From positions 3,304,001 to 3,368,000 of the forward strand of contig NZ_CP089924.1 of the NCBI RefSeq assembly GCF_021284765.1: a stretch of 64,000 nucleotides of DNA, written 5' to 3'. The position numbers and the translations under genes were made by a program. The notes below the pieces were generated by a model. It worked only from the letters and a program-made list of their open reading frames with translations, did not search any database and was not told where the DNA came from. Source of the stretch: Lysobacter sp. 5GHs7-4 (GTDB lineage: Bacteria > Pseudomonadota > Gammaproteobacteria > Xanthomonadales > Xanthomonadaceae). Positions 46,595-56,662 of this stretch are shown here, piece after piece (within the stretch, counting starts at the first letter, position 1; each line of letters opens with the position of its first letter).

Positions 46595-47773
46595 ATGCAG
46601 CACATCGCCGTCCTCGGCGCGACCGGCTCCATCGGCACTTCGGCCCTGGACGTGATCGCGCGCCATCCCGACCGCCTGCGCGCCAGCGTGCTCGCCGCCG
46701 GCGGCCGCGTCGAACAATTGCTGGCCCTGTGCGAACGCCACCGGCCCGCGCATGCGGTGATCGCCGACCCCAACGGCTACGCGGCGCTGCGCGAGGGCCT
46801 GCGCGCGCGCGGCCTGGACACGCAGGCGCATTGCGGCGACGAGGCGCTGGTGGCGCTGGTCTCCGGCGACGCCTGCACCACCGTGGTGGCCGCCATCGTC
46901 GGCGCCGCGGGGCTGGATTCCACGCTCGCCGCGGCGAGCGCGGGCAAGCGCCTGCTGCTGGCCAACAAGGAATCGCTGGTGCTGGCCGGCGAGCTGCTGA
47001 TGCGCACCGCGCACGAAGCCGGCACCACCATCGTGCCGATCGACAGCGAGCACAACGCGATCTTCCAGTGCCTGCCCGACGCGCATGCGCACGCCGGACT
47101 GGCGCGCATCCTGCTGACCGCGTCGGGCGGCCCGTTCCGCGGCCGTGACCGCGCCGCGCTGGCGCAGGTCACCCCGGAGCAGGCGGTCGCGCATCCGAAG
47201 TGGTCGATGGGCCCGAAAATCTCGGTCGACTCGGCCACGCTGATGAACAAGGGCCTGGAGGTGATCGAGGCCCACCATCTGTTCGGCGTGGCCGGGCCGC
47301 GCATCCAGGTGCTGGTGCACCCGCAGAGCCTGGTCCATTCGCTGGTCGAATTCGTCGACGGCTCGACCCTGGCCCAGCTCGGCCTGCCGGACATGCGCAC
47401 CGCGCTGGCGGTGGGCTTCGGCTGGCCGGAGCGTATCGCCTCGGGCGTGGCCGGCCTGGACCTGCTGGCGCACGGCCGGCTCGACTTCGAACCGCCGGAT
47501 CTGGACGCCTTCCCCTGCCTGCGCCTGGCCTTCGCCGCGCTGGACGCCGGCGGCACCGCCCCGGCGGTGTTGAACGCCGCCAACGAAGTGGCGGTTTCAG
47601 CGTTTCTTCAGCGGCGTATCGGTTTCCTAGCCATACCCGCGCTGGTCGAGGACACCCTCGCCGCGCTCCCCTCCACCCCGGCGACCTCGCTGGCGGTGCT
47701 GCGCGATGCCGATGCGCAGGCCCGCAGGCATGCCGCACAGGCCATCGACCAAAGGCGTAGCGCATGGGCCTGA
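46595..47773 (+). CDS. dxr: 1-deoxy-D-xylulose 5-phosphate reductoisomerase
   Basis: A 392-residue enzyme of the MEP isoprenoid pathway (gene also called ispC), NADPH- and metal-dependent. NADPH-binding: [20 protein letters not shown]. Metal and substrate sites: [15 protein letters not shown] (Asp, Glu) and [17 protein letters not shown], then [20 protein letters not shown]. The C-terminal helical domain ends about [15 protein letters not shown]. It starts 3 bp after cdsA and feeds precursors to UppS next door. Confidence 0.96.
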   Translation: MQHIAVLGATGSIGTSALDVIARHPDRLRASVLAAGGRVEQLLALCERHRPAHAVIADPNGYAALREGLRARGLDTQAHCGDEALVALVSGDACTTVVAAIVGAAGLDSTLAAASAGKRLLLANKESLVLAGELLMRTAHEAGTTIVPIDSEHNAIFQCLPDAHAHAGLARILLTASGGPFRGRDRAALAQVTPEQAVAHPKWSMGPKISVDSATLMNKGLEVIEAHHLFGVAGPRIQVLVHPQSLVHSLVEFVDGSTLAQLGLPDMRTALAVGFGWPERIASGVAGLDLLAHGRLDFEPPDLDAFPCLRLAFAALDAGGTAPAVLNAANEVAVSAFLQRRIGFLAIPALVEDTLAALPSTPATSLAVLRDADAQARRHAAQAIDQRRSAWA

Positions 47774-47822
47774 TACCAGCGGCGCGGCTTCCACAAGCAC
47801 GATTGCAGCGAGCACCCCAGCC

Positions 47823-49184
47823 ATGAGCGAATTCCTCGGTTCGGTCTGGTGGCTGCTGGTCAGCCTGGGCGTGCTCGTGACTTTCCACGAGTTCGGCCAC
47901 TACTGGGTCGCGCGCCGCAGCGGCGTCAAGGTGCTGCGCTTCTCGGTCGGCTTCGGCAAGCCGCTGTGGATGCGCCGCAACCGCAACGGCACCGAGTTCG
48001 CGATCGCCGCGATCCCGCTGGGCGGCTACGTCAAGATGCTCGACGAGCGCGAGGGCGAAGTCGATCCGGCCGAGGCGCCGCAGGCCTTCAACCGCCAGCA
48101 CGTGTTCAAGCGCATCGCGATCGTCGCCGCCGGCCCGATCGCCAATCTGATCCTGTGCGTGGCGCTGTTCTGGCTGATGTTCGTGATCGGCCGCCCCGAC
48201 TTCACGCCCACCGTGGGCAAGGTCGAGGGCCTGGCCGCGCAATCGGGCCTGCTGCGCGGCGACACCGTGCTGGCGGTGGGCGAGCGCGCCACCCCCACCA
48301 CCAGCGAGGCCGGCCTGGCCCTGCTGTCGGCGGCGCTGGACCGCAGCGACGTGGCGCTGCGCGTGCGCGGCGAAGACGGCCGCGAAGCCACCCGCACCCT
48401 GCGCCTGTCGAAGCTGCCGGCCGGCATCGACGACCGCGAACTGTTGAACAACACCGGCTTGATCTGGCGGCAGCAGCTGATGCCGGCGATCGTCGGCCGC
48501 GTGCTGCCCGGCCGGCCGGCCTGGGCGGTGCTGGCCGAAGGCGATCGCGTGACCGCGATCGACGGCGAGCCGGTGGCCTCTTGGAACGACATCGCGCCCC
48601 TGGTCGACGCGCTGGGACAGCGCGGCGGCGAAGCCATGGTGGAAGTGCAGCGCGGCGGCGACCGCCTGGCGCTGCCGATGACGCCACAACGGATCAAGAT
48701 CGAAGAGACCGGCAAGTACCAGTGGGTGCTGGGCCTGGAGCCGGCCCGCAGCAAGCCGCAACCCGACGCCGTGCTGCGCTACGGCCCGATCGACGCCATC
48801 CCCGCCGCGTTCCGCGAAATGGGCCAGCAGACCCGCGACATGGTGGCGATGATCGGACGCGCGTTCAGCGGCCGGCTATCTGTCGAGAACACCGTCGCCG
48901 GCCCGATCACCATCGCCCGGGCCGCCAACGACCACGCCCAGCACGGCCCGGCGTGGTATCTGCAGATGCTGGCGCTGTTGTCGCTGAGCCTGGGAATCCT
49001 GAACCTGCTCCCGATCCCGATCTTGGACGGCGGTCACCTGCTGTATTACCTTATCGAGCTGGTCAAGGGCAGCCCGGTCAGCGAGCGCGTTATGGCCGCC
49101 GGCCAGTATGTCGGCCTGGCGCTGATCGTCAGCCTCATGGGTCTGGCGTTCTACAACGACATCGTGAACAACCTGGTGCGCTGA
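47823..49184 (+). CDS. rseP: Site-2 protease RseP
   Basis: A 453-residue intramembrane zinc metalloprotease that cleaves anti-sigma factors and leftover signal peptides. The HExxH motif is VTFHEFGHYWVARR in the first helix (about residues 20-33). Two PDZ domains lie about 115-285, and the third zinc ligand is in NLLPIPILDGGHLLYYLIEL (about 398-417). Four helices total. ATG 47823 is placed just after a 49-bp gap from dxr. bamA follows after 128 bp. Confidence 0.95.
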   Translation: MSEFLGSVWWLLVSLGVLVTFHEFGHYWVARRSGVKVLRFSVGFGKPLWMRRNRNGTEFAIAAIPLGGYVKMLDEREGEVDPAEAPQAFNRQHVFKRIAIVAAGPIANLILCVALFWLMFVIGRPDFTPTVGKVEGLAAQSGLLRGDTVLAVGERATPTTSEAGLALLSAALDRSDVALRVRGEDGREATRTLRLSKLPAGIDDRELLNNTGLIWRQQLMPAIVGRVLPGRPAWAVLAEGDRVTAIDGEPVASWNDIAPLVDALGQRGGEAMVEVQRGGDRLALPMTPQRIKIEETGKYQWVLGLEPARSKPQPDAVLRYGPIDAIPAAFREMGQQTRDMVAMIGRAFSGRLSVENTVAGPITIARAANDHAQHGPAWYLQMLALLSLSLGILNLLPIPILDGGHLLYYLIELVKGSPVSERVMAAGQYVGLALIVSLMGLAFYNDIVNNLVR

Positions 49185-49312
49185 TGCCGGCCCTGCCTGA
49201 CGACCCGATGCCTCGATCGCGCGTTCGTGAACTGTTCGGTTCCCGACCGCACGCCCCCGAAGCCTCGAACCGGCGCCCCGTTGCGGGCGTCAACGAACCC
49301 CAACCGGACGTA

Positions 49313-51781
49313 ATGATGACGCGAACCCCTCCTCGCCGCATGCTCGCCCTCGCCCTCGCCACGGCGCTGACCTCGGCCGCGGCAGCTCCTGCGTTGGCGC
49401 AGTCGGCCGACCCGTTCGCGCTGCCCGGCGCGCCGGCCCCGGCACCGGGTTCGTTCACCGTCAGCGACATCCGCGTCGACGGCCTGCAGCGCATCTCCGC
49501 CGGTACGGTGTTCACCTACCTGCCGATCGAGCGCGGCGACACCATGGACGGCGCCAAGGCCGGCGACGCGATCCGCGCGCTGTACAAGACCGGCTTCTTC
49601 GAGGACGTGCAGATCGGCCGTCAGGGCAGCATCGTCGTGGTCACCGTGACCGAGCGTCCGGCGATCAACAAGCTGACCCTGACCGGCAACAAGGACATCA
49701 AGAGCGAAGACCTGCTGCGCGGCCTCAAGGAAGCCGGCCTGGCCGAAGGCGACACCTTCGACCGCCTGGCCCTGGACAAGGTCACCCAGGAGCTCACCAA
49801 GCAGTACAACAACCGCGGCAAGTACAACGTCGAGATCACCCCGACGGTGGCGCGCCTGGACCGCAACCGCGTCGACCTGACCATCACGGTCAAGGAAGGC
49901 AAGGCCGCCAAGATCCGCCACATCAACCTGATCGGCAACGAGAAGTTCCTGCAAGAGGACATCGTCGGCGGTTGGGAATCGCGCGAACACAACTGGCTCA
50001 GCTGGTACCGCCGCGACGACCAGTACTCGCGCGAGAAGCTGTCGGGCGACCTGGAAAAGCTCAACAACTACTACCTCGACCGTGGCTACGTCGATTTCAA
50101 CATCGAATCGACCCAGGTCGCGATCAGCCCCGACCGCCAGGACATGTTCATCACCGCCGGCGTCAACGAGGGCGACCAGTACAAGGTCAGCAAGGTCGAG
50201 GTCACCGGCGACACCGTGCTGCCGAAGGACCAGATCGAGCGGCTGGTGATCGTCAAGCCCGACCAGATCTTCTCGCGCCGCCTGCTGGAAATCAGCTCCG
50301 ACGCGATCGTGGCCACCCTGGGCAACGTCGGTTATGCGTTCGCGCAGGTCAATCCGATTCCGGACGTGGACCGCGAAGGCAAGACCGTGGCCATCAACAT
50401 GCAGGTTGTGCCGGGCCCGCGCGTCAACGTGCGCCGCGTGGTGTTCAAGGGCAACACCCGCACCGGCGACGAGGTCATGCGCCGCGAGATGCGCCAGTTC
50501 GAAGGCAGCTGGTACTCGCAGGCCGCGATCGACCGCTCCAAGATCCGTCTGCAGGGCCTGGGCTACTTCGAGACCGTCGACGTCGAGACCCAACCGGTGC
50601 CGGGCACCAACGACGAAGTCGACGTGGTCTACAACGTCAAGGAAACCACCTCGGGCAGCTTCGTGTTCGGCCTGGGCTTCTCGCAGCTGACCGGCCTGAC
50701 CACGCAGATCCAGCTGTCGCAGAGCAACTTCCTGGGCAGCGGCAACCGCGTGTCCGTGCAGGCCAGCCGCAACGACTACCTGCAGCGTTACGACTTCTCC
50801 TACACCAACCCCTACTTCACCGACGACGGCATGTCGCTGGGCTACAACCTGTGGTGGCGCGAGTTCGACAACTCCGACTACAACACCGCCCAGTACTCGA
50901 CCACCAGCGGCGCGGCGCAGGTCGTGCTGGGCCTGCCGATCACCGAGACCGACACCGTCTCGGCGATGTTCGGCATCGACAGCAACGAGATCCTGACCAC
51001 GCGCGGCCTCACCGCCTACAGCCTGGTCGACTACATCGACGCCCTGGACACGCGCACCTTCCACGCCTGGCGCGCCGAGTTCGGCTGGTCGCGCAACTCG
51101 CTGGACAACCTGCTGACCCCGACCCGCGGCCTGCAGCAGCGTGTGTGGCTGGAAATGACCCTGCCCGGCTCGACCGTCGAGTACTACAAGCTCAACTACA
51201 ACATCTCCAAGTTCTGGCCGATCTCGCGCCACTTCGTGCTCAACACCCGCGCCGAACTCGGCTACGGCGACAGCTACGGCGACGCGGTCACGCGCGTGAT
51301 CCCCGACCCGGACGGCGCCGGCCCGCTGACCGGCCGCACCGTCACCGCCGACGGCCTGCCGTTCTTCGAGAACTTCTACGCCGGCGGCGTGCGCTCGGTG
51401 CGCGGCTTCACCGACAACACCCTCGGCCCGCGCCAGGGCGTGGCGCCGGGCAGCACCTTCACCCAGCCGATCGGCGGTTCGTTCAAGACCGTGGGCTCGC
51501 TGGAAATGTACTTCCCGACCCTGCTGGACACGCCGCAGGCGCGCGTGTCGGCGTTCATCGACGTCGGCAACGTCTACAAGGACTACGACGCCTTCGACGC
51601 CGGCGAGCTGCGCGCGTCCACCGGCATCTCGCTGATGTGGCGTTCGCCGATGGGCCCGATCTCGATCAGCTACGCGTTCCCGATCAAGAAGCAGGACGCC
51701 GTGTACAACGCGTCCGGCGTCAAGATCCAGGAAGGCGACGAGCTCGAGCGCCTGCAGTTCACCTTCGGCGGCACGTTCTGA
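49313..51781 (+). CDS. bamA: Outer membrane protein assembly factor BamA
   Basis: An 822-residue Omp85 protein, the core of the BAM machinery. Signal peptide ends near PALAQ (about residue 31). Five POTRA domains cover about 45-440, beginning FTVSDIRVDGLQRISAGTVF. The barrel starts near GSFVFGLGFSQLTGL and carries loop-6 motif VRGF in GGVRSVRGFTDNTLGPR; the C-terminus FTFGGTF has the terminal aromatic. The start MMTRTPPRRML is the first well-placed Met; upstream in-frame codons lack signal-peptide character. lpxD follows without an intervening skp gene. Confidence 0.96.
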   Translation: MMTRTPPRRMLALALATALTSAAAAPALAQSADPFALPGAPAPAPGSFTVSDIRVDGLQRISAGTVFTYLPIERGDTMDGAKAGDAIRALYKTGFFEDVQIGRQGSIVVVTVTERPAINKLTLTGNKDIKSEDLLRGLKEAGLAEGDTFDRLALDKVTQELTKQYNNRGKYNVEITPTVARLDRNRVDLTITVKEGKAAKIRHINLIGNEKFLQEDIVGGWESREHNWLSWYRRDDQYSREKLSGDLEKLNNYYLDRGYVDFNIESTQVAISPDRQDMFITAGVNEGDQYKVSKVEVTGDTVLPKDQIERLVIVKPDQIFSRRLLEISSDAIVATLGNVGYAFAQVNPIPDVDREGKTVAINMQVVPGPRVNVRRVVFKGNTRTGDEVMRREMRQFEGSWYSQAAIDRSKIRLQGLGYFETVDVETQPVPGTNDEVDVVYNVKETTSGSFVFGLGFSQLTGLTTQIQLSQSNFLGSGNRVSVQASRNDYLQRYDFSYTNPYFTDDGMSLGYNLWWREFDNSDYNTAQYSTTSGAAQVVLGLPITETDTVSAMFGIDSNEILTTRGLTAYSLVDYIDALDTRTFHAWRAEFGWSRNSLDNLLTPTRGLQQRVWLEMTLPGSTVEYYKLNYNISKFWPISRHFVLNTRAELGYGDSYGDAVTRVIPDPDGAGPLTGRTVTADGLPFFENFYAGGVRSVRGFTDNTLGPRQGVAPGSTFTQPIGGSFKTVGSLEMYFPTLLDTPQARVSAFIDVGNVYKDYDAFDAGELRASTGISLMWRSPMGPISISYAFPIKKQDAVYNASGVKIQEGDELERLQFTFGGTF

Positions 51782-51806
51782 CGGCGGCGGTCGCGCCGGG
51801 CGCCCC

Positions 51807-52844
51807 GTGTTGACGCCTGACTACACCGCCCGCGAGCTGGCCGAGCGTTTCGCGCTCGGCCTGCGCGGGGACGGCGAGGCGCGGGTGCGCGGCGTCGGCA
51901 CGCTCGCGCGCGCCGGCGGCGACCAGCTCGCGTTCCTGGCCAATCCCAAGTACCGCGGCCAGCTGGCCGCCAGCGGCGCCGGCGTGGTGGTGATGCGCGA
52001 GGACGACGCCGACGGCTACGCCGGCACCGCCCTGATCGCGCGCGATCCCTACGTCGCCTTCGCCCACCTGGCCGCCCTGTTCGAGCCGCGCCCGCTGCGC
52101 GAGGCCGGCATCCATCCCTCGGCCGCGATCGACCCCAGCGCCCAGATCGCCGACGACGCCCACATCGGTGCCTTCGTCAGCATCGGCGCGCGCAGCCGCA
52201 TCGAATCCGGCGCCAGCATCGGTCCGGGCTGCGTGATCGGCGACGACTGCGTGGTCGGCGCGGGCAGCGAACTGGTCGCGCGCGTCACCCTGGTCACGCG
52301 CGTGCGCCTGGGCCGGCGCGTGCTGATTCACCCCGGCGCGGTGCTGGGCGCGGACGGCTTCGGCCTGGCCTTCGAGCGCCTGCCCGACGCCGAGCCGCAC
52401 TGGATCAAGGTGCCGCAGCTGGGCGGCGTGCAGGTCGGCGACGATTGCGAGATCGGCGCCAACACCACCGTCGACCGCGGCGCGATCGAGGACACCGTGC
52501 TCGAGGACGACGTCCGCCTCGACAACCAGATCCAGATCGGCCACAACGTCCATATCGGCGCCCACAGCGCCATGGCCGGCTGCTCGGCGGTGGCCGGCAG
52601 CGCCCGCATCGGCCGCTACTGCATGATCGGCGGCGCCGCCGGCGTGCTGGGCCACCTGGAGATCTGCGACCGGGTCACAGTCACCGCCATGAGCCTGGTG
52701 ACCAGCTCGATCCGCGAGCCCGGCGAGTATTCCTCGGGCACCCCGTTGATGGACAATCGCTCCTGGCGCAAGAACGCCGCCCGCTTCAAGCAGCTCGACG
52801 CGCTCGCAAGGCGGGTGGCGGCTGCCGACAAGGAACCGAAATGA
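51807..52844 (+). CDS. lpxD: UDP-3-O-(3-hydroxyacyl)glucosamine N-acyltransferase
   Basis: A 345-residue left-handed beta-helix acyltransferase, third step of lipid A synthesis. The N-terminal uridine-binding domain covers about 1-105 ([20 protein letters not shown]). Hexapeptide repeats run from about 110 to 270 with catalytic His in [18 protein letters not shown]. The C-terminal helix is [20 protein letters not shown]. The start is GTG 51807 or TTG 51810, just after bamA. It overlaps fabZ by 4 bp. Confidence 0.95.
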   Translation: MLTPDYTARELAERFALGLRGDGEARVRGVGTLARAGGDQLAFLANPKYRGQLAASGAGVVVMREDDADGYAGTALIARDPYVAFAHLAALFEPRPLREAGIHPSAAIDPSAQIADDAHIGAFVSIGARSRIESGASIGPGCVIGDDCVVGAGSELVARVTLVTRVRLGRRVLIHPGAVLGADGFGLAFERLPDAEPHWIKVPQLGGVQVGDDCEIGANTTVDRGAIEDTVLEDDVRLDNQIQIGHNVHIGAHSAMAGCSAVAGSARIGRYCMIGGAAGVLGHLEICDRVTVTAMSLVTSSIREPGEYSSGTPLMDNRSWRKNAARFKQLDALARRVAAADKEPK

Positions 52845-53296
52845 GCCCTACCGTGCAACTCCCGATCGACGTGCCCGCGATCCAGAACCTGCTGCCGCAC
52901 CGTTACCCGTTCCTGCTGGTCGACCGCGTGGTCGAGTTCGAGCCCTTCAAGCGCGTGCTCGCCTACAAGAACGTGACCGCGAACGAGCCCTTCTTCAACG
53001 GCCACTTCCCCGGCCACCCGGTGATGCCGGGCGTGCTGGTGGTCGAGGCCCTGGCCCAGGCCGGCGGCATCCTGACCCAGCTGTCGACCCAGTCCAGCGC
53101 CGACGGCCGCCTGTTCTACCTGGTCAAGATCGACGGCGCCAAGTTCGTCAAGATGGTGGTGCCCGGCGACCGCCTGGAGCTGGACGTGACGGTCAAGCGC
53201 GTGATCCGCAACGTCGCCATCTACACCGGCATCGCCCGCGTCGACGGCGAGCAGGTGGCCTGCGCCGAGATCGTCTGCGCCGAGGCCAAGGCCTGA
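52841..53296 (+). CDS. fabZ: 3-hydroxyacyl-[acyl-carrier-protein] dehydratase
   Basis: A 151-residue hotdog-fold dehydratase of fatty acid elongation. The substrate-tunnel segment [19 protein letters not shown] precedes the catalytic His in [20 protein letters not shown] and its Glu. It competes with LpxA and LpxD for hydroxyacyl-ACP, which explains its conserved place among lpx genes. ATG 52841 overlaps the lpxD stop; lpxA begins 8 bp after its end. Confidence 0.97.
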   Translation: MSPTVQLPIDVPAIQNLLPHRYPFLLVDRVVEFEPFKRVLAYKNVTANEPFFNGHFPGHPVMPGVLVVEALAQAGGILTQLSTQSSADGRLFYLVKIDGAKFVKMVVPGDRLELDVTVKRVIRNVAIYTGIARVDGEQVACAEIVCAEAKA

Positions 53297-53304
53297 GCGA
53301 CCGC

Positions 53305-54087
53305 ATGAGCGACCTGATCCATTCCAGCGCGGTGATCGAGCCGGGCGCCAAGCTCGGCGCCAACGTGCGCGTGGGCGCCTTCAGCTACATCGGCGACGAC
53401 GTCGAGATCGGCGAAGGCACCACGATCGGCCCGCATTGCGTGATCCGCGGGCCGACCCGGATCGGCCGCGACAATCGTTTCATCGGCCAGTGCGCGATCG
53501 GCGGCGAGCCGCAGGACAAGAAGTTCGCCGGCGAGCGCACCGAGCTGGTCATCGGCGACCGCAACACCTTCCGCGAATTCGTCACCGTCAACCGCGGCAC
53601 CGGCAACGGCGGCGGCGTGACCCGCATCGGCGACGACAACTGGCTGCTGGCCTACGTCCACGTCGCCCACGACTGCGTGGTCGGCAACCAGTGCGTGTTC
53701 TCCAACAACGCGACCCTGGCCGGCCATGTCGAGGTCGGCGACCACGTGATCCTCAGCGGCTTCGCCGGCATCCACCAGTTCTGCCGCATCGGCGCGCATG
53801 CGTTCATCGGCATGGGCGCGTTCGTCAACGGCGACGTGCCGCCGTTCCTGATGGTGGCCCAGGACGGCTACGGCCGCCCGCGCGGCATCAACAGCGAAGG
53901 CCTCAAGCGCCGCGGTTTCGACGCCGAGCGCATCGCCGCGATCAAGCGCGCCTACCGCGCCTTGTACGTGTCGGGCACCTCGCTGGAAGAGGCGCGCGTC
54001 AAGCTGGCCGAACTGGCCGGCGACAGCGACGACGTGCGCGCGCTGCTGGCCTTCATCGACGCTGGCGAAAGGCCGCTGCTGCGCTGA
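53305..54087 (+). CDS. lpxA: UDP-N-acetylglucosamine O-acyltransferase
   Basis: A 260-residue beta-helix enzyme, first step of lipid A synthesis. Hexapeptide repeats start at [20 protein letters not shown]. Catalytic His is in [40 protein letters not shown] and [19 protein letters not shown] follow. The helical C-terminus ends about [21 protein letters not shown] 405-bp gap containing repeats separates it from lpxB, unlike the tight spacing of most operons. Confidence 0.97.
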   Translation: MSDLIHSSAVIEPGAKLGANVRVGAFSYIGDDVEIGEGTTIGPHCVIRGPTRIGRDNRFIGQCAIGGEPQDKKFAGERTELVIGDRNTFREFVTVNRGTGNGGGVTRIGDDNWLLAYVHVAHDCVVGNQCVFSNNATLAGHVEVGDHVILSGFAGIHQFCRIGAHAFIGMGAFVNGDVPPFLMVAQDGYGRPRGINSEGLKRRGFDAERIAAIKRAYRALYVSGTSLEEARVKLAELAGDSDDVRALLAFIDAGERPLLR

Positions 54088-54146
54088 CGGCCGTCCGCGA
54101 TCGGGCTCGGCCCGATCCGCCCGCCCTAATTCCGTCATTCCGATCC

Positions 54147-54174
54147 CGTCATTCCGGCGAAAGCCGGAATGACG
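54147..54174. repeat. Single REP palindrome between lpxA and lpxB
   Basis: CGTCATTCCGGCGAAAGCCG... is self-complementary over 28 bp, the same sequence as the arms at 29338-29365. A partial copy CGTCATTCCG at 54133-54142 precedes it. Confidence 0.8.
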
Positions 54175-54220
54175 AGTGGCGATGGCGGTCGGCACTCCAC
54201 GCACACCGCAACGACCAGCG

Positions 54221-54304
54221 CCGTAGGGTGCGGTGACAACCGCACCATCGCCATCCCCCGAACTGCGCGACGGCGCGGTTCGCAGGCGCTCACCGCACGC
54301 CACG
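54221..54304 (+). repeat. CCGTAGGGTG interspersed element, copy B
   Basis: CCGTAGGGTGCGGTGACAAC opens the unit; GCGCGACGGCGCGGTTCGC and CTCACCGCACG mark its degenerate right end. It is about 85 bp and matches copy C at 56373-56457 closely on the left. Confidence 0.65.
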
Positions 54305-54336
54305 TGCGCACTCAGCCCCATGGAACCGGACGCCCA

Positions 54337-54359
54337 TCACATGCTTTGGCAGCATGTGA
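54337..54359. repeat. Perfect 9-bp hairpin upstream of lpxB
   Basis: TCACATGCT pairs with AGCATGTGA around TTGGC. It is 133 bp before the lpxB start and has no U-tract, so it may be an operator or leader structure. Confidence 0.35.
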
Positions 54360-54492
54360 CCCGAATGGACGACGTTCGCCCCTGGGCAGGGCACAATGCC
54401 GGCGACAGCTCAGCCCCCGAGCTGACGCCCGTGGCGCGCGTCGCTTTCGACCGCGCACGCCACGGACCCGAACTGGAGCGCCCTTCCACCCG

Positions 54493-55719
54493 ATGAATGC
54501 CACCGCCGCCCCCGCCGACGCCATCGACGACATCTTTCCCGCCCCGCCTCCGCCGCCGCTGCGCATCGCCCTGGTCGCGGGCGAGGCCTCTGGCGACCTG
54601 CTTGGCGCCGGCCTGATCGCCGAACTCAAGCGCCGCCACCCGGGCGCGCTGTTCGTAGGCATCGGCGGCGAACAGATGCAGGAAGCCGGCCTGGACGCGT
54701 GGTACGACGCCTCCGAACTGGCGGTGATGGGCCTGGTCGAGGTGCTCAAGCACCTGCCGCGCCTGCTGCGCCTGCGCGGCGAACTGCGCAAGCGCGTACT
54801 GGACTGGAAGCCGGACCTGTTCATCGGCATCGACGCGCCCGACTTCAACCTGGGCATGGAGCGCTGGCTCAAGCAGCGCGGGGTCAAGACCGTGCATTAC
54901 GTCAGCCCCTCGGTCTGGGCCTGGCGCGAGAAACGCGCGGAGAAGATCGGCCAGTCGGCCGACCGCGTGCTGTGCCTGTTCCCGATGGAGCCGGCGATCT
55001 ACGAACGCCACGGCGTCGATGCGCGCTTCGTCGGCCATCCGCTGGCCGACGAAATGCCGCTGCATCCCGACCGCGACGACGCGCGCATGTGCCTGGGCCT
55101 GGACGACGAGGCGCCGGTGCTGGCGCTGCTGCCCGGGTCGCGGGTCGGCGAGGTCGAGCGCCTGAGCGGCGACTTCATCGCCGCCGCCGCGCGCCTGCGC
55201 AAGGCCGAGCCGCGCCTGAGCATCGTCGCGCCCATGGCCAATGCGCAGGCGCGTGCCGCGTTCGAGCGCGTGCTGGCCGCGCATCCGGACGCCGCCACCG
55301 TGCGACCGGCCCTGCACGTGACCGACGGCGGCGCGCGCACCGTGATGATCGCCAGCGATGTGGTCCTGCTGGCCTCGGGCACCGCCACCCTGGAGGCGAT
55401 GTTGGCCAAGCGGCCGATGGTGGTGGCCTACAAGATCGCCCCGCTGACCTACACCCTGGTCAAGACCTTCGGCCTGCTCAAGACCGACACCTACTCGCTG
55501 CCCAACGTGCTCGCCGGCGAGCGCGTGGTGCCCGAGCTGATGCAGGCCGACTGCACGCCCGAGAAGCTCGCCGACACCACGCTGGCGCTGCTGCGCGACA
55601 GCGCGCGCGCGGCGGCGCTGCCGGCGCGCTTCGAGCGCATCCACCTCAGCCTGCGCCGCGACGCGTCCGCGCAGGCCGCCGACGCCATCGCCGACCTGCT
55701 GCCGACCGGGCATGGCTAA
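54493..55719 (+). CDS. lpxB: Lipid-A-disaccharide synthase
   Basis: A 408-residue GT19 glycosyltransferase joining UDP-diacylglucosamine to lipid X. The N-terminal signature is [38 protein letters not shown] and [20 protein letters not shown] are family hallmarks, as is the donor site [20 protein letters not shown]. Residues about 1-22 ([17 protein letters not shown]) form an Ala/Pro-rich extension. It overlaps rnhB by 8 bp. Confidence 0.96.
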   Translation: MNATAAPADAIDDIFPAPPPPPLRIALVAGEASGDLLGAGLIAELKRRHPGALFVGIGGEQMQEAGLDAWYDASELAVMGLVEVLKHLPRLLRLRGELRKRVLDWKPDLFIGIDAPDFNLGMERWLKQRGVKTVHYVSPSVWAWREKRAEKIGQSADRVLCLFPMEPAIYERHGVDARFVGHPLADEMPLHPDRDDARMCLGLDDEAPVLALLPGSRVGEVERLSGDFIAAAARLRKAEPRLSIVAPMANAQARAAFERVLAAHPDAATVRPALHVTDGGARTVMIASDVVLLASGTATLEAMLAKRPMVVAYKIAPLTYTLVKTFGLLKTDTYSLPNVLAGERVVPELMQADCTPEKLADTTLALLRDSARAAALPARFERIHLSLRRDASAQAADAIADLLPTGHG

Positions 55720-56365
55720 GGCGATCGGCCAACTCGCACTGGACCTGAGCGTGGCGCGCGGCGCGCAGCGCATCGCCGGCGTGGACGAGGCCGGCCGCGG
55801 CCCGCTCGCCGGCCCGGTGGTGGTGGCCGCGGTGGTACTGGGCCCCGGACGCACGCCGGTCAACGGCCTGGACGACTCCAAGCAACTCGGCGCCGAGCGC
55901 CGCGAGGCGCTGTACGCGCGCATCGTCGAGCGCGCGCTGGCCTGGAGCGTGGTCTACGTCGAAGTGGAGGAGATCGACCGCATCAACATCTTCCAGGCCA
56001 CCATGGCCGGCATGCGGCGCGCGGTCGAAGCCGTGGCGCACGCGACCGAGCTGGCGCGCATCGACGGCAATGCCTTGCCGCGCGGCCTGCCCTGCCCGGC
56101 CGAGGCGCTGATCGGCGGCGACGGCCGCGACCGCGCGATCATGGCCGCCTCGATCCTGGCCAAGGTCTCGCGCGACCGCCATATGCGCGAGCTGCACGCG
56201 CAGTGGCCGCACTACGGTTTCGACGAACACAAGGGCTACGGCACGCCCGCGCACCTGGCCGCGCTGGCCGCGCACGGCCCCTGCCCGCAACACCGCCGCA
56301 GCTTCGCACCGGTGCGCGCGGCGCTGGGCCAGGCGCCGGTCGCCGAAGCGGTCGCGATCGGCTGA
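55712..56365 (+). CDS. rnhB: Ribonuclease HII
   Basis: A 217-residue RNase HII removing ribonucleotides from DNA. Metal-binding residues: Asp and Glu in [20 protein letters not shown], Asp in [22 protein letters not shown], and [14 protein letters not shown] between them. [19 protein letters not shown] then HRRSFAPV complete the core. It starts within the end of lpxB; in most related genomes dnaE follows directly, but here a repeat and a YkvA-like gene intervene. Confidence 0.96.
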   Translation: MAKAIGQLALDLSVARGAQRIAGVDEAGRGPLAGPVVVAAVVLGPGRTPVNGLDDSKQLGAERREALYARIVERALAWSVVYVEVEEIDRINIFQATMAGMRRAVEAVAHATELARIDGNALPRGLPCPAEALIGGDGRDRAIMAASILAKVSRDRHMRELHAQWPHYGFDEHKGYGTPAHLAALAAHGPCPQHRRSFAPVRAALGQAPVAEAVAIG

Positions 56366-56372
56366 ACCCACG

Positions 56373-56457
56373 CCGTAGGGTGCGGTGACAACCGCACCAT
56401 CGCCCTCCACCCGAGTCGCGCGACGGTGCGGTTCGCTTACGCTCACCACACCCTACG
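56373..56457 (+). repeat. CCGTAGGGTG interspersed element, copy C
   Basis: An 85-bp unit from CCGTAGGGTGCGGTGACAAC to CACACCCTACG, whose outer ends are inverted repeats. Inside, GGTGCGGTGACAACCGCACC and GACGGTGCGGTTCGC form further palindromes. This is the best-preserved copy in the window. Confidence 0.75.
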
Positions 56458-56662
56458 TCCAGGCCGCGCCGCTGCGGTTCGCATCCAAGGCGACCGCCCA
56501 TCGGCTGAACAGCCCCGACGTGCCCTACGTCACAGCGACTTCCCGCAGGCGCGCTCAGGCTAGGCAACCACGCATGCTGCCGCGGCATCCCTAAGGATGA
56601 GGGTCGACGCACACCGGCCGTGCCCGACGCCCCGCCCCCATGGCCGGTTCCGGAGGTGCTCC

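Noticed and set aside
47849..51781. Single open frame running through rseP and into bamA, which could suggest a fusion
   Set aside because: The part before 49313 is out of frame with rseP and has no domain content; RseP is complete in its own frame and BamA has its own signal peptide.
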